From positions 25,133,001 to 25,197,000 of the forward strand of contig NC_135362.1 in the NCBI RefSeq assembly GCF_051622035.1: a stretch of 64,000 nucleotides of DNA. The letters are read 5' to 3'. The stretch comes from Arctopsyche grandis. Taxonomy: Eukaryota > Arthropoda > Insecta > Trichoptera > Hydropsychidae. Both the position numbers and the translations under genes were made by a program. This document shows, piece by piece, positions 12,615 through 24,699 of the stretch. Under the pieces are notes generated by a model. That model made no database searches. It had not been told where the DNA came from and worked only from the letters and a program-made list of their open reading frames with translations. Numbering within the stretch: position 1 is the stretch's first letter; each line of letters opens with the position of its first letter.

Positions 12615-12897
12615 TTTAAATACCGAATTGCCAAGGTGATATCTGTTAGAGAAACATAAATAAAATTAAAATAATAAAAATTATGTATGTAGGTAATTAA
12701 AGTGTCGTAACTAAGATTTTTGCACAAAATTAATGAAATTTAAACTTTTTTGCAGGAATATAACCATTTGAAATTGTATTATTCTTGAATTTAGAAATTT
12801 CTTGTCATATTTGAAATTATGAGTTAGTTATGCCTGATTCTTTTTGACTGCTTTCATAAAGATCATAAAATCAATTCCAAATACAGACAGAATATCG

Positions 12898-13100
12898 GGT
12901 AAACGGATTATTCCGCAAAAAGCGATCTCGCGCTAGTCACTAAAATCTCGATCACGAAACATCTGTCAATCAAGTTCTCGTTAGTACAATATTTCGCGTG
13001 TGTTACTTTCGATTGATGGAGTTTTTGGGTGCCAGATGTTCCGTGATCGAGATTTTATTGACTCGCGCGAGATCGCTTTTTGCGGAATAATCACCGAACC
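12898..13100. mobile_element. Foldback MITE, GGTAAACGGA/TCACCGAACC family, copy 1
   Basis: Left terminus GGTAAACGGATTATTCCGC, right terminus GCGGAATAATCACCGAACC. Inner arms share GATCTCGCGC and AATCTCGATCACG. Possible degenerate TSD AGAATATC/AGTTTATC. Lies in the proposed 5' UTR intron of SENP8. Confidence 0.7.
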
Positions 13101-15082
13101 AGTTTATCAAGTCTGTTTCGACTTATTTTTTGGAATTTCTTTGAAATAATGTCATCCTAACTCCATAACAAAGAGTTTCTAATAAACATTTTTTCAGTCA
13201 AATACTATGCAGGGTCGTAGCATGGATGGGTGAAAGCAGATAACCCCGGGCGCAAGATAGGGGGCGCAAAAACGCGATTGATAATATTCCATAGTATTAT
13301 GTAAAGCTTTCTTTTATTTTAGGAGAATTTTTTATATATTTACTTAAAATGGTACAAAGGGCGCCATTCGCCTTGCCTATAAACGAAAATGACAATATTT
13401 TCCTTTTAAGAATTTCTTTTGAAAACTTGAGATTAAAATTCTAAAATTTTAATAATTTACTATAAAAAATTACAATAAAACTTTTAAGTTTATGGCCAAT
13501 TAAATTTATTTTAAAGAAATGGACAAATCTAACTTTCAAGTTAAATATATATTGATTTTATTATTTTGAATCTGAATTTATTTGCTGTTCATATTAAATG
13601 GGAATACGGTAATTTTAATAATATTTTACTAAATAGTGGAAAAAAAATAATAGGGGGGGCTAGTAGCATAAGCTACGGCTTTGATAATATGTATTATAAT
13701 AATATCCCTGGCAACCTTATATTTTTATGGATAAAGCTCAATGGATTGCTAGTTGGGTTCAAATTCATCATAAATTTATCTATTCCCTTTAGAGCCGTAT
13801 AAATATGGCACAAGCTGTTTCAGAGGTAATAAAAAACCAAATGGACATTTAAATTCAACAACATTCCAATACAAATAATTCAAAAACACACTACTGACAA
13901 ATTGAAGTATATTTATGAAGACATTTAGCAACAGGTTTCTGTGAATTTTTAAACAAAAAACTTCCGGAAACCCTCGTATGTCGGTATGCATTGCATATAC
14001 AGAAGTCACGGACACTGAGTAATCCAAACATCGGCTGTTAGCAGCCAACATTGAACATAGTCAATATATTCAAGTCAAAAGTCGTCTCCGTTGACATCGA
14101 AATATATCAATCATATTCAAAATGTTGAACGTCATGTGTGAAGCTGATATAAAGCATAGACTTCTGCTGAATATCACTATGAAATAATATCCACCTATTA
14201 TATTAAATCATCATTACATTGACAAAATAAAAACGTCCAATATAAATTTAAGCAGATAATGGATATGAAACTTTCCAGAATTTAATTGCATTATTTTAAA
14301 AACAAAATCTAAAAAATCACTTATAAGTTATAAGCATTCTTCATGGCAGACAAGTTTTGTCGATGAATCATCATTTCTGCAACTTTAAACGGCTATTACT
14401 TCCATTATTTAAAGAACTGCCAAGGATTGGATTACGGCCAGAAAACGGCTTTTATTTTACTATACATTTTTAATTATATTTATTAATACGATATAAAAAT
14501 ATATATATATAGAACAAACTTCATACTCGTCTGTGTAGATTGAAGCAGTCCAAATGTATCAATCGATAAACATAAGAGAAAAAAGTTTTCATAGTACTAT
14601 TTGATTCAATGAATATATTCAGAATTCGTTGAATCGATTCCATACACATATTGAATCTATATACATACATACTGTTAGACTAAAATTAATTTAGTCATAC
14701 AATTCCAACTTCAACAACTCGAAATGAACAAGAGAGTAATAACCGTACTACACATTTGTGCCCGGTAAAATCAGCTAATGTACACTTTAATACAGAGTCT
14801 ACAAAAACAGAGACAACATCACCGACTGCGTACTTTTACTAGGTAAATATACAAACAAGAGTTTTAGTAGTTGAGTAGATTACAACGGATGAAAAACACC
14901 GACTGCAACCTCACCTTACGATTGCACATGAAGTCAGATATATGTATGTCAATATTAGGAACGTATATTGTATATTGAGTTTCGTACTACAACTACCCAC
15001 CTGCATGCATACTAATAGATAAGATGTCACAAATCCAATGGATGAATTTATGATGAATATTGTGTAAATATTTATATCTTAC
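13101..15082. other. Probable SENP8 5' UTR intron or intergenic, no gene seen
   Basis: AT-rich sequence. A patch at 13210-13280 (GGTCGTAGCATGGATGGGTG then GGGGGCGCAAAAACGCG) looks like a transposon fragment but no ends are visible. No ORF with a recognisable product. Confidence 0.4.
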
Positions 15083-15150
15083 CTTTGGATAGCGATTGCT
15101 ATATTATCGACCGCATTGAAAGACGATGCACTCGTGTTTTATTTAAATCC
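15083..15150 (-). other. Probable non-coding first exon of SENP8
   Basis: On the minus strand a good donor (CAAAG|GTAAGATAT) is at 15082/15083, and the next usable acceptor in that direction is the one at 12643 before the SENP8 start codon. The 3' edge is therefore supported by splice sites; the transcription start and the other edge are guesses. The intron would be about 2.4 kb and would contain a foldback element. Confidence 0.4.
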
Positions 15151-15897
15151 GAAAAAAATTTGACACACCGCGAACCGCCACTGAGCACGTTGTAATGATT
15201 TTGACAATTGCCATCTGTCAAAAATTTAAATGTGCGAAGAACATGGCCGCTCTTTCTATTGCTCTGGCTTAGTGTTTCAATTATTATTTTGGAATTTTAT
15301 TGATAATAATCATTTGATGTTCAATTTTGTATACATGTCTCTTAGAATCATTATTTTTAACCTAGCCTATATATTTTTTCTTGTAACCTTATCTATAGGT
15401 TTTTCATCTCACCAGACCGTAAACAAATAATGGGAATCTATTGGATAAACTTAAAAAAATCAGTTAGTTATCAAATTTCACCATCGGAAATTGATAAGCC
15501 ACTCTGCGGAAGCTTTCTATTAAACATTTCTTCGAAAGTTTAGCAGTGAGAAATAAAATGGATGTGTGGCGGCTCGCTATACGACATGGTCGAGTTTGGT
15601 CACCTTCCTGCGAGTGGGGACCAACTCGATTGTGTTCGAAGTTAGCTACTCACTCTGCCTTCAACTGTCATAAATAAAACACGTGCATTAACATGCCAGT
15701 CGTCTCATTCGTTCATCCCCCATAGATGTACTAAAAAAATATGACTTTGGGATAGCTGTAAACGAAAGGAATACATATCTTGTTTACTTTATTCTTTACA
15801 ACTGATGTCAAATGGAAATACAAAAAATACTGTTGCGAGAACTAAGACAGAGTGAATGGGCCCACCTTACAGCACAAACTCTTGATGTTGTGAAGTT

Positions 15898-16053
15898 GAT
15901 GAAGACTCGAAAAATGAACTCGTACCAAAGCATTAAGATTAGGAGTGGGGGTAGGCGGTTTACGTGACATTCGTGGAAGAAGCCGACGAAACCGTCTACC
16001 CCCCTCCTAATCTTAATTCTTTGATACGAGTTTATTTTTCGAGTCTTCATCAT
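15898..16053. mobile_element. Foldback palindrome
   Basis: Arms GATGAAGACTCGAAAAATGA... and its inverse ...TTTTTCGAGTCTTCATC pair over about 65-70 bp with few mismatches, including CTAATCTTAA/TTAAGATTAG. Confidence 0.7.
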
Positions 16054-16175
16054 CTCAGAGTTTATGCCGTTAGGGCCACCGGAGATAATTTATTGTTGTT
16101 CCGTCGATGAGCCAGCTTCGAATCATTGCATAGAACAAATCCACCAAATATTTACACACAGCTTATACTTTCTAC

Positions 16176-16309
16176 GGCTACGTCCACACTCCCGATATTC
16201 TCGAATTTTCCATATCGTTCCCATATTGCAACCTGTGGTTGCAATATGGGAACTGGATATGGAAAATTCGAAAATATCGGGTGTAGATATCGGTAGTGTG
16301 GACGTAGCC
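16176..16309. mobile_element. Short foldback MITE
   Basis: 134 bp with inverted arms GGCTACGTCCACACT, CCCGATATT, GAATTTTCCATATC and TCCCATATTGCAACC around a 3-bp centre. The right arm has a small insertion (GTGTAGATAT). Confidence 0.75.
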
Positions 16310-16325
16310 ATTACCTAATTTTAAC

Positions 16326-16626
16326 AGTAAACGGACTACTAGTCATATGTGAACCAGTCACAGGACAACTGGTCGCTCTAGATCGGTCACACGTGATCAC
16401 CCGTCACACTAAAACTGGTCACGAGAAAACTGGTCACACCCTAAAATCGGTCACGAGAAAACTGGTTAACCGATTTTAGGGTGTGACCAGTTTTCTTGTG
16501 ACCAGTTTTAGGGTGTGACCAGTTTTCTCGTGACCAGTTTTAGTGTGACGGGGGATCACGTGTGACCGATCTAGAGCGACCGGTTTTCCTGTGACCGTTT
16601 CACATTTGACTAGTAATCACCGAACC
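16326..16626. mobile_element. Foldback MITE, GGTAAACGGA/TCACCGAACC family, copy 2, with exact TSD
   Basis: AATTTTAAC is present at 16317-16325 and again at 16627-16635. Termini AGTAAACGGACTACTAGTCA and TGACTAGTAATCACCGAACC. The core is built from reiterated units of the type CTGGTCACACCCTAAAA and CTGGTCACGAGAAAA with inverse copies. Closely related to 23486-23769. Confidence 0.85.
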
Positions 16627-16649
16627 AATTTTAACGTTGCAATACTATA

Positions 16650-17597
16650 TAAAATAATAATGTGTAACGCGACGTTCTCCTCATAGTCCCATAGGGCAAC
16701 ACTCGCCCTTTATTTCGAGTGGCCACACAGAAAAAAGCCTTATAGGCGCGCGCGCATGTAGAGCGAGCCTCTCTCACCCGCCATCGACCGACGAAGAAAG
16801 ATCTCTCCTGTGCACGTCTCCAGGGGGAGACGGGGCCCAGAGATCCACTATCTTGCTGAAGAACCGCTGTGAAGTCGAGTGTAGCATCACTCCCTCCCCT
16901 GAGTTCCAGCACAACGTCCCCTGTATTCCTCACGCCGTTTCCGGAGAAACATCTGCCGTGAGAGGACCGACCGACCAGAGGACCGTAGAGCCAGCTTCCC
17001 GACCACGAGGAAGCTGTTATCAACGAGACGAGTTACAGTCAGGAACCTCCCCGACTATATATATAACTGTATCCCAAGGTTAGTCCACGTTTCCATATAA
17101 CCCGACCCTTGGAAGAAGAACGACTTAAACGCCCTCTGCATCTCCCCCGCGAGATCAGATAAGCGCGCGTAAATCCATACGTTGCAAATGTTATTTCTAT
17201 TTTAGTGATTCACAAATCACGTTAGTTCTCCGGTTGACACGTGTAAAACAGTTGAGATTATCCGAATTAGCTTACCTAATTTATTGGGATTTTCACCGTT
17301 TAATTTAAATAATACATCAGCGCTTATTGACAAAAAACTATTATATTATAACAGGAGAACCATCAAAGGCATAGGAAACAGTAAATAATGTCACAGGAGT
17401 GCAAGGATTAAAATTCAAGTGGCAAACGACTGTAATAGGAACTACCCCTAAAATCAATTGATATACTGTAAGATCGCCAATTTAGTAGTCGGCGGTCATC
17501 AGTGTAAGACAGGTAGTGCTGGCTGTTGCGAAGTTGCGACGTTCGTTGAGGGGGTCACCAGTGTAAGATCGCCAATTTAGTAGTCGGCGGTCACCAG
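16650..17597. repeat. GC-rich sequence, probable LTR-element remnant
   Basis: Base composition differs sharply from its surroundings. It starts near TGTAACGCGACG, contains CTATATATATAA as a possible TATA, and is followed at 17469-17515 and 17562-17607 by two copies of a 46-bp unit (GTAAGATCGCCAATTTAGTA core), then directly by the LTR-like unit at 17598. It may be internal sequence or the other LTR of the same element, but I see no gag-pol protein. The long minus-strand ORF (16631-17023) is not recognisable. Confidence 0.35.
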
Positions 17598-18068
17598 TGT
17601 AAGACAGGGAAGGTATGTTGACCGTATCCCGGTCTAACGAAACACGTGTTGTGTAGTTTGAAAGAGGATCGTTTATTTTCGTTCAATTGGTACAATGGTT
17701 ATCGTATGTACGAAGAGGTTTCTTCGGAGAAGTGATCTGTTTGAACTCCAGAGGCTCACTCTGCCGGTGGAGGTTGCTGCGTTGCTTTATAAACGTTTTG
17801 GGTTGAAGTGTGTCGTGTGCACATCTTTTGTTCTTGGTACTCGCGCTGCCCTAGTTATGCTGCGAGCGTGGTTTTATGGGTTCATACGCCTGGACGTAGT
17901 TCGTGGTTTTTATGGGTTCAGTGTGTTCTTCCTTTGTTTCCCAGATACGTGTATAGAAACACGTGTCGAGCTTTTGACGAGGCGAGCGTGTGCCATGCGT
18001 TAATGACTTTCCTAGATATGTGTCGCAGTGACCTGATGAGATCATTTCAGTTGTACTATATGCCTACA
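17598..18068 (+). mobile_element. LTR, family A, copy 1 (internally shortened)
   Basis: Begins TGTAAGACAGGG, ends TATGCCTACA and matches 30950-31518 through TATGTTGACCGTATCCCGG and GAACTCCAGAGG. No matching TSD at the two ends; the left side abuts GC-rich DNA with a purine tract (GAGGGGG), so it may be a 3' LTR of a damaged element. Confidence 0.65.
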
Positions 18069-18329
18069 ATACTTTGAATGTTCAAAGAAAAAATTATCAT
18101 CTTCATTTTCAGAATGTGCGCCTACAAAGAGCTCCTCAACTTACTAATTTTAGACTTTTGTGGGCCACAGTCTAAACATATGAAATAGTATCGTTGCTAT
18201 TGTTTAAGCTAATATCAAATATGCGTCACCCTAGGTTGGATTGCTCCTGGAAAAATATCCTGTGTGTGCTTGTCCCCCCCTACACGTATTAAATGAATTG
18301 AAACGAAAGTAGACTGCCACTCTGTAATC

Positions 18330-18420
18330 GAACGAACGCTAAGCGAGTGGCAGCACTGAAGCGAACACTGATTTGAGAGCACGTGCGCGCGCTGCCAGTC
18401 AGCAGCCGTACGTCGCGCAG
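18330..18420 (+). promoter_or_regulatory. Possible first exon and promoter region of cytochrome c
   Basis: A GC-rich stretch that ends at a strong donor (CGCGCAG|GTATGT at 18420/18421). The next plus-strand acceptor in a gene context is 19901/19902, just before the cytochrome c ATG. Inference from splice sites only; the left edge is arbitrary. Further GC-rich sequence with CACGTG boxes continues to about 18960 inside the proposed intron. Confidence 0.35.
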
Positions 18421-19492
18421 GTATGTCGTCATTTGATTCGTTGCATAACGTAAATCCATCATCAGCACTGAAATCAACATCAGCGTTGACAGCTCAATAC
18501 ATCTGCAACTAATTTGCATCTTGACAAACACCCCAACTCATACTCCAACGCCCTTTCATTCAAAACGGGACGAGAGGGCGGAGGGAGAGCCCCCGAAGGC
18601 TCCGACACGTGACCACCCGCCCACCTGACCTCAGACTACTGACCATCGATCGCAAATTGTTTCACTTCCCTCAGCACGTGACTCAAATCGACCTTTTTCT
18701 TAATCAATATTTCCTCGAATCGCTCGTATCGTCATTCAAGGACGTCGTTGCATCTGATTTCGTCATCACGTTTGATTCCTGGCACGTTTTAAATGTCGAC
18801 CTCCCTTCGCCCTTAGCAGGGCTCGCCCATACTTTTGGCGCGTAATCTGACATTGACGGGTCGTTACGTAACGCTGGCCTCGCTCTCTTAACACACTTGC
18901 GTTCGACTTCTGGTTCTCTTCCAAACATTTTGCACTTATGTAAGATTCCTTTAGCAAGATTCATTCACCCTGATTATATCACAGGAATCACCACTTGCAA
19001 TTTAATGTCAAATTATATTTTACGTGATATAATTACGACTGATTCTTTTAAAGAACATGGTACAAATAATTAGTATTGAAAAAATATATCTTATATTCGA
19101 CTCATTAGAAACAAAATTTATATAAAAAAATACTTTTAGAAATGTTCATATGTACATTTCATTTCCAATTTCAAACTTACTAAATGGGCTTCAATAAATT
19201 TTTGCACCGATTTTTTTTAAGCTGTATTAATTTCAAAATAAATTAATCTCAATTATACATTTATTAACAATTATTTATATAAAATATGTAATTACATATA
19301 AACGTTTTAACTTTTTAACAATTCAATTGCTTTATTTGCTAATATATAAGTAAATAGTAAATCAGACAATTCGACATTGAACTTTGTCCGTCATGACCAT
19401 CGTTGAACACGTTCAATTAATAAATTGTAAATTACACAGCATTTCATCATGGGAATTCATCATCGTCAAATTCTGAATTTCATCCTTACATA

Positions 19493-19841
19493 ACCAGCAG
19501 TATAGACTAGTGATTAGCATATAATGCTTTGAACAAAGAGGTCATGGGTTCAAATCTCACCCGTTTCTGCTGGTCAGACCTTGGATTTGTGACTCTGGGT
19601 CGATCGTTTCCTATCAGAGTTTGCCAATTTATCTGATTTTCATTGAAATGGTTCCAACAAATTGGCAACCGTACCCACTTCCTTGCAAAATGTCGAGTTT
19701 CGCTCTATTGTTTGAAAATGGTGCAAATTTGACCATACATATACGTCTCTGGGTGTTAATTTTGTATAATACTTTTATCAAATTTACAATGTTTCTGGCC
19801 AGGAAGGCGAATTGGGGTTACCTGTTGGCCTTCCTGGTATA
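19493..19841 (+). mobile_element. tRNA-derived SINE, plus strand
   Basis: Pol III-like A box (TAGACTAGTGATTAGCAT) and B box (GGGTTCAAATCTC), a unique body (TTTGCCAATTTATCTGATTT), and a 3' hairpin CCAGGAAGGC...GCCTTCCTGG at 19798-19838. It ends 60 bp before the acceptor of the cytochrome c ATG exon. Confidence 0.85.
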
Positions 19842-19941
19842 AATTGAAAGAAATATATACATATTTATATATAACATCAGTTTTTTTTATTCAAATTACA
19901 GATTTGCTGGTTCGTGTTTCGAAGACTTTGTCTGAACAAAA

Positions 19942-20434
19942 ATGGGTGTCCCCGCAGGAAACAGTGAAAACGGCAAGAAGCTGTTCGTCCAGAGATGCTC
20001 CCAATGCCACACGGTACGCTCAGATTTCTCGCTAATTGCCGTAACATGTGACGGATTATTGTTATCTCGTCGAGTGTCCATAGTACATGGTCGTTGCATT
20101 TACGAGCGATAGCATTAATCTGCAAATCAAATTCGATAACACACTTTAAATGGCGATACATGTATTGATTTGTTTGCAGGTCGAAGCCGGTGGTAAGCAC
20201 AAGGTAGGACCAAACCTTCACGGTTTGGTCGGCCGCAAGACTGGTCAAGCTCCCGGATTCAATTACACCGATGCCAACAAGGCTAAAGGTATCACATGGA
20301 ATGAGGATACCTTGTTCGAGTACTTGGAGAATCCCAAGAAGTATATTCCCGGAACTAAAATGGTGTTCGCCGGTTTGAAGAAGCCGAATGAACGCGCCGA
20401 CTTGATCGCCTACCTCAAGGAAGCTACCAAGTGA
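19942..20434 (+). CDS. Cyt-c: Cytochrome c
   Basis: Mitochondrial intermembrane-space haem protein that carries electrons from complex III to complex IV and takes part in apoptosome signalling. Two coding exons: 19942-20013 and 20180-20434, phase 0 join, 108 residues. The haem site CSQCH is at residues 19-23 (Cys19, Cys22, His23 axial). The distal ligand Met85 lies in [11 protein letters not shown]. The core [24 protein letters not shown] (28-51) is near-invariant in insects. The intron interrupts right after CHT. An acceptor at 19901/19902 (AAATTACAG) lies 40 bases before the ATG, so there is a 5' UTR intron. The best matching donor is CGCGCAG|GTATGT at 18420/18421, within the GC-rich stretch. 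No signal peptide, as expected. Poly(A) signal at 20505-20510. Complete and intact. Confidence 0.98.
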
Positions 20435-20504
20435 AGACATCCACCCTTAGGCACCAATTAATTATATTTAAATTTCGACATATTTATTTCATGTAATATT
20501 TATT

Positions 20505-20510
20505 AATAAA
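20505..20510 (+). terminator. Poly(A) signal of cytochrome c
   Basis: AATAAA 70 bases past the stop codon. Confidence 0.6.
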
Positions 20511-21538
20511 CAATACAACAATCAAAACAAAAAAATATATACATGACGCAGAATTTTATTCGTATATACGTCACAATATATAATGATTTAGTTATGAAGT
20601 TCACTCGTTTCTTAGATGAAATCTGCAGTTGTATCGAATTCCGACGATATGTTATTGTAAAAAAATATATAACTTAGATATATTTCATTTGTAGTATTAT
20701 TTTTACCTATAAGTAAATTGTTTAATGAATTTTCTCTGTATGAATGTTTTATCTTATATCAAGATAGTTGTTGGAAAAATGTTTCATCGTTACCATTCTT
20801 CATTACTGTATGTGATATGCTTGTTCTCTCTAACTCTCGTAGGCATGTTCGAATAGTGCTTGTGAACTATCGTGTTAATTATTAATAATAATAAATATAC
20901 GAAATCATTATACTTTTTTTTTACTAAACTGCTCCTTTGTTTAATAGAATTACGACAAAACATTATTATTAACTATTATAAGTCGTAATTAACATTTGTA
21001 TTCTTTCTAATCCAGTGATATACATTCATATATGTTATTACAAACCCTTTTATGTGACTAACGATGCTGAGTTCTACCAAAATTGTTTATAAAATATGGC
21101 ATCAAACCGAAGTATGTCAATAGACTTTTTTCATCATTAATTTTAATTCGAGATTCATATTGGATGATATTTTTCTCGATAAAATATCTAGTGACATTTT
21201 ATTCATTGCCAGAACAGAGTACCATACTCTATTTTTAAATTGTTATTATTTTTGTTATTACTATTCCATACACGGAGTTCATACAATAGACTGTTTTTGC
21301 ATAATATATGTATGTACATATTTACATACATATCCAGTAAGTGCTGCTTCTCTGATACAAAAAGTCTATAATTCATCTAAAACTACTTCATGTTCAGTTG
21401 CATTGGAATAGGGTACTACATATGTATAATAGTTAGTCATTAAACCTCCTTTGATAGTGCATTATTAATTAAAAAAAAAAGAAAACAAATGAGAAAAATC
21501 ACGTTATTTAACTAGAAGAAATAAAAATCACACATCAT
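20511..21538. other. Intergenic, no gene seen
   Basis: AT-rich sequence downstream of cytochrome c. No repeat ends or coding exons recognised. Confidence 0.4.
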
Positions 21539-21953
21539 TTGAGAAGTGATCTGGTTGAACTCCAGAGGTTCACTCTGGTGTTGGGAGCTGGTGCGTCGCT
21601 TTATATACGTTCTGGCTTGAAGCGTGCCGCGTGGAGATGCTTTGTCTTCGTTTACAGGACATATGTTGACCTATTTTCGAGGCACGTGTCTTCGATACAC
21701 GTGTGGTTTATAGCTATGGGGTCAGCGCCAGGACATCGTTCGTTTGAGTACGCGTAAACGACTTTCAGGACATGTGTCGCGGTTGCCTGATGATATCACT
21801 GTTGGGTTTCGTTCGTTTTACGATCAAGCGATGAACTCTTTCTTCTGGAATGGTTGACGGGGACGTTGTCCTTGAGTTATGCATGTTTGTACAGGATCGA
21901 TGATGACATCACTGGTTTTGATGTAATAGCACAAGTCATGCTATATTCCTACA
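21539..21953 (+). mobile_element. LTR, family A, copy 2, 5'-truncated
   Basis: Starts inside the LTR at GAGAAGTGATCTGGTTGAAC and ends at the family terminus ATATTCCTACA. Very close to 31079-31518 over the shared part. Confidence 0.75.
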
Positions 21954-22194
21954 AAACAATAGATATTATCTTCTATGGATGATAAAAGTAACCATCTGAC
22001 GACATTCCTCCATTCTAAATCCTTTCATCGTATTCAACACGATAACATCATATAAATTTTTAATATAAAAACAATTTCCATAGACAGATATGTATATATA
22101 TTTGAAAAGGGAACAAAACCGCAATTTCTCTAAGCGAAGGTTTTTTTCATTAAAATCCTATCTAATTAGGTAAGTACATATAAATCAATCGAAA

Positions 22195-22284
22195 GCTACC
22201 CACACGAAATATTGTACTAACGAGAACTCGAGTGCCAAATGTTTCGTAATCGAGATCACTTTTTGTGGAATAATCCGTTTACCA
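22195..22284 (-). mobile_element. Partial copy of the GGTAAACGGA-family MITE
   Basis: The reverse complement begins GGTAAACGGATTATTCCAC and continues through GATCTCGATTACGAAACAT and GTTAGTACAATATTTCGTG, following copy 1 (12898-13100) with a deletion. Confidence 0.65.
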
Positions 22285-23239
22285 TTACCATACCGATTCC
22301 CTTTTAAGCCAAAATTATATTTATAGCAAAAGACGGAATTTAACCTCGAGTCTAAATTATTTTTGTAACGAATCCAGACTCTTAAATAATGGTAATTGAC
22401 CTGGACTTGTGAAATATAATATAGTCCATTTTAGGTTATGCTAAGGTCGTTGACCACTCCAATTATAATATTAAACAATAAGAAACTCATAGCAAAATAT
22501 TAATTTATCATAAATTAGTGTTATTTTTTTAATGAAATGGCCAACAACTGTCACATTACAAACAATTGTAACGTCTCCGCTATGTACTTTTTAATTGAAG
22601 TCATTTGGCACAATATGATTTATTTAATATTAAAAAAATTAGTTTTGAAGGTTTAATTTTGATAAAATTGGAATTGAACCCTTGAAGATTGTTTCCAATG
22701 GAATCAAATTTCTAATTATCATATAATATAATATCGTTATTCTGTGTGTATCTGAAATAACGCTCGTCGTACTATAATAGTCGTTTCGATTCGACATACA
22801 TATGTACAGAGAAATGTAATATTAATAGAAGTGGCTTTAGGTGTTCTTTTGTTGTCAAGTGACATTCTGTCCACGGACAGATCTAAATAATAATGTCCGA
22901 TAAAAACTTCTCTGTTTGTTTATATTACTCGACGATTAAGATGGGCAAGCATCGGTAAAAATTGCACAATACATTCAAAAACACACAATAAACAACATGG
23001 GATACATTTTTATAAGTAAATTGATCCGATTGTATTTCGTGCGATGTAGCGTATTTATAGAGACGTACCGCGTAAAATTGACAACAATTATTTATTCGTA
23101 AGGGCCCCTTTATTCTTATTACATCTCTCTGCATATGTACGTCACAACTAAAACACTGCCAACAAAATATACGAATATAATAATGAAAGAAAAAACTTCT
23201 ATATATACTATTTGCTACCAATGTTTCCTCTAGGCAAGT
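22285..23239. other. Intergenic, no gene seen
   Basis: AT-rich. No coding exon or transposon end recognised. Confidence 0.4.
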
Positions 23240-23483
23240 CTCTGGGAAAACACCAATAGAAAAATTAATTAATTAATAAATTTTTTTATTGGTGTTTTAT
23301 ATTGTTTATATATATAGGTAGGTAGGTAGGTAGTTTATATCAGTTTTTTTCATATTAAACAATTAAATACATTTAAAAGGTATTTTTAAAAAATTCGACC
23401 ACATGCGGATCGAACACGACACATTTCTTTTAATTTTAATTTTATTTAATAACTTAATATGCCAACACCCATGCGATGATATT
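23240..23483 (-). repeat. Dispersed repeat, inverted copy of 4190-4400
   Basis: Same blocks as 4190-4400 in reverse complement, including a TAGG microsatellite at 23315-23333. It is interrupted at its end by the MITE at 23486. Confidence 0.6.
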
Positions 23484-23485
23484 AC

Positions 23486-23769
23486 GGTAAACGGACTACT
23501 GGTCATATGTGAACCAGTCACAGGACAACCGGTCGCTCCAGATCGGTCACACGTGATCACCCGTCACACTAAAACTGGTCACGAGAAAAGTGGTCACACC
23601 CTAAAATCGGTCACGAGAAAACTGATTGACTGATTTTAGGGTGTGACCAGTTTTCTCGTAACCACTTTTCTCGTGACCAGTTTTAGTGTGACGGGTGATC
23701 ACGTGTGACCGATCTAGAGCGACCGGTTGTCCTGTGACTGGTTCACATTTGACTAGTAATCACCGAACC
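23486..23769. mobile_element. Foldback MITE, GGTAAACGGA/TCACCGAACC family, copy 3, with exact 8-bp TSD
   Basis: GATATTAC occurs at 23478-23485 and 23770-23777. Termini GGTAAACGGACTACTGGTCA and TGACTAGTAATCACCGAACC; the core is like 16326-16626 but with one fewer internal unit. Confidence 0.88.
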
Positions 23770-24199
23770 GATATTACATCGGGCATAACATTGGTTTTGT
23801 ACTAAAAGCGAATCTCTTCGTATTTTATATTCAAATTGAATCCATGTACATTTTTAAAGAACTTACATTTCATTACGATCAATTGTTCAATTTAATCGGC
23901 TTCTATAGACAAATCAATAAAAACGTTGATTTTTATTGAATTTTCAACGCACTTAGAAATTTTAGCGCAACCTTCGATTTTTTCACCGAAAGATATTTTT
24001 AGAGCTCTAGAACCTGGCAATCCTGTAAACGAGAGAGGGTCAGAAGAGGGAGACAGAGAGAGTGCTGAAACCATATTATAGTGGTGTGAGGGGTCAGCTG
24101 GTGGTGATGTGTCTCCCGTGGAGTGTCTCCGTTTGTTGGGCTGCATCAGCCCCTGTGGTTTCGCGACCCTCATGTCCTCGACCTTCCGTCTGGACAAAA

Positions 24200-24239
24200 C
24201 CCAACTATTAGGCGTGCGATTTGCCGCCTAATAGTTGGG
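24200..24239. repeat. Perfect 15-bp stem hairpin upstream of ZUP1
   Basis: CCCAACTATTAGGCG and its exact inverse CGCCTAATAGTTGGG are separated by 10 bases. The flanking 23990-24400 is more GC-rich than its surroundings and carries a minus-strand ORF (23892-24197, starting MSRRKVEDMRV) that I cannot identify. Confidence 0.6.
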
Positions 24240-24699
24240 GTTTCGATCAGACCCCATCGGAAGCTGGTGTAAGTAATCTCCTAATAAGCCTTCATCAATT
24301 TCCACACCATTCCCACTCCACCATCCCTGCCATGCAACCAACCCCAGCCCATTACAATAAAAGGGAATTTCCGGTACGTATTTAGGGCACCGTACATTCG
24401 TATCGTGTTGTCGCAACAAATTGCGGAAGTTTTATCGATTGGCTCGTATAACCCCACTTTCGCTCGAATATCTCCACTTTTAATACCCACAAATATCACT
24501 CCTGCACTTGATCGGTTGCAGATCCATCTCCAAGTATGGAATTTCTTCAAAAATGAAGACATCGCCTCTATAAATACATACGTAGCATAATATTTAGTGA
24601 TAAATTTGTCGATTCGATTGTGGTACTAAACGTAACATATTGAGTGCTGTTTTCATTTTATTTGATATTTATTTGATAATTTATGTGTGAATTCGATTT

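Noticed and set aside
16631-17023. 130-codon minus ORF in GC-rich DNA
   Set aside because: No recognisable domain; it lies in a probable LTR-element remnant where long chance frames are expected.
17695-18003. 102-codon ORF
   Set aside because: It lies wholly within a family A LTR; the same LTR elsewhere does not keep the frame.
19877-20440. 187-codon minus ORF
   Set aside because: Antisense shadow of the cytochrome c gene.
23892-24197. Minus ORF MSRRKVEDMRVAKPQGLMQP..., possibly a first exon
   Set aside because: I cannot match it to any family, it ends in low-complexity AT-rich sequence, and no splice partner is evident.
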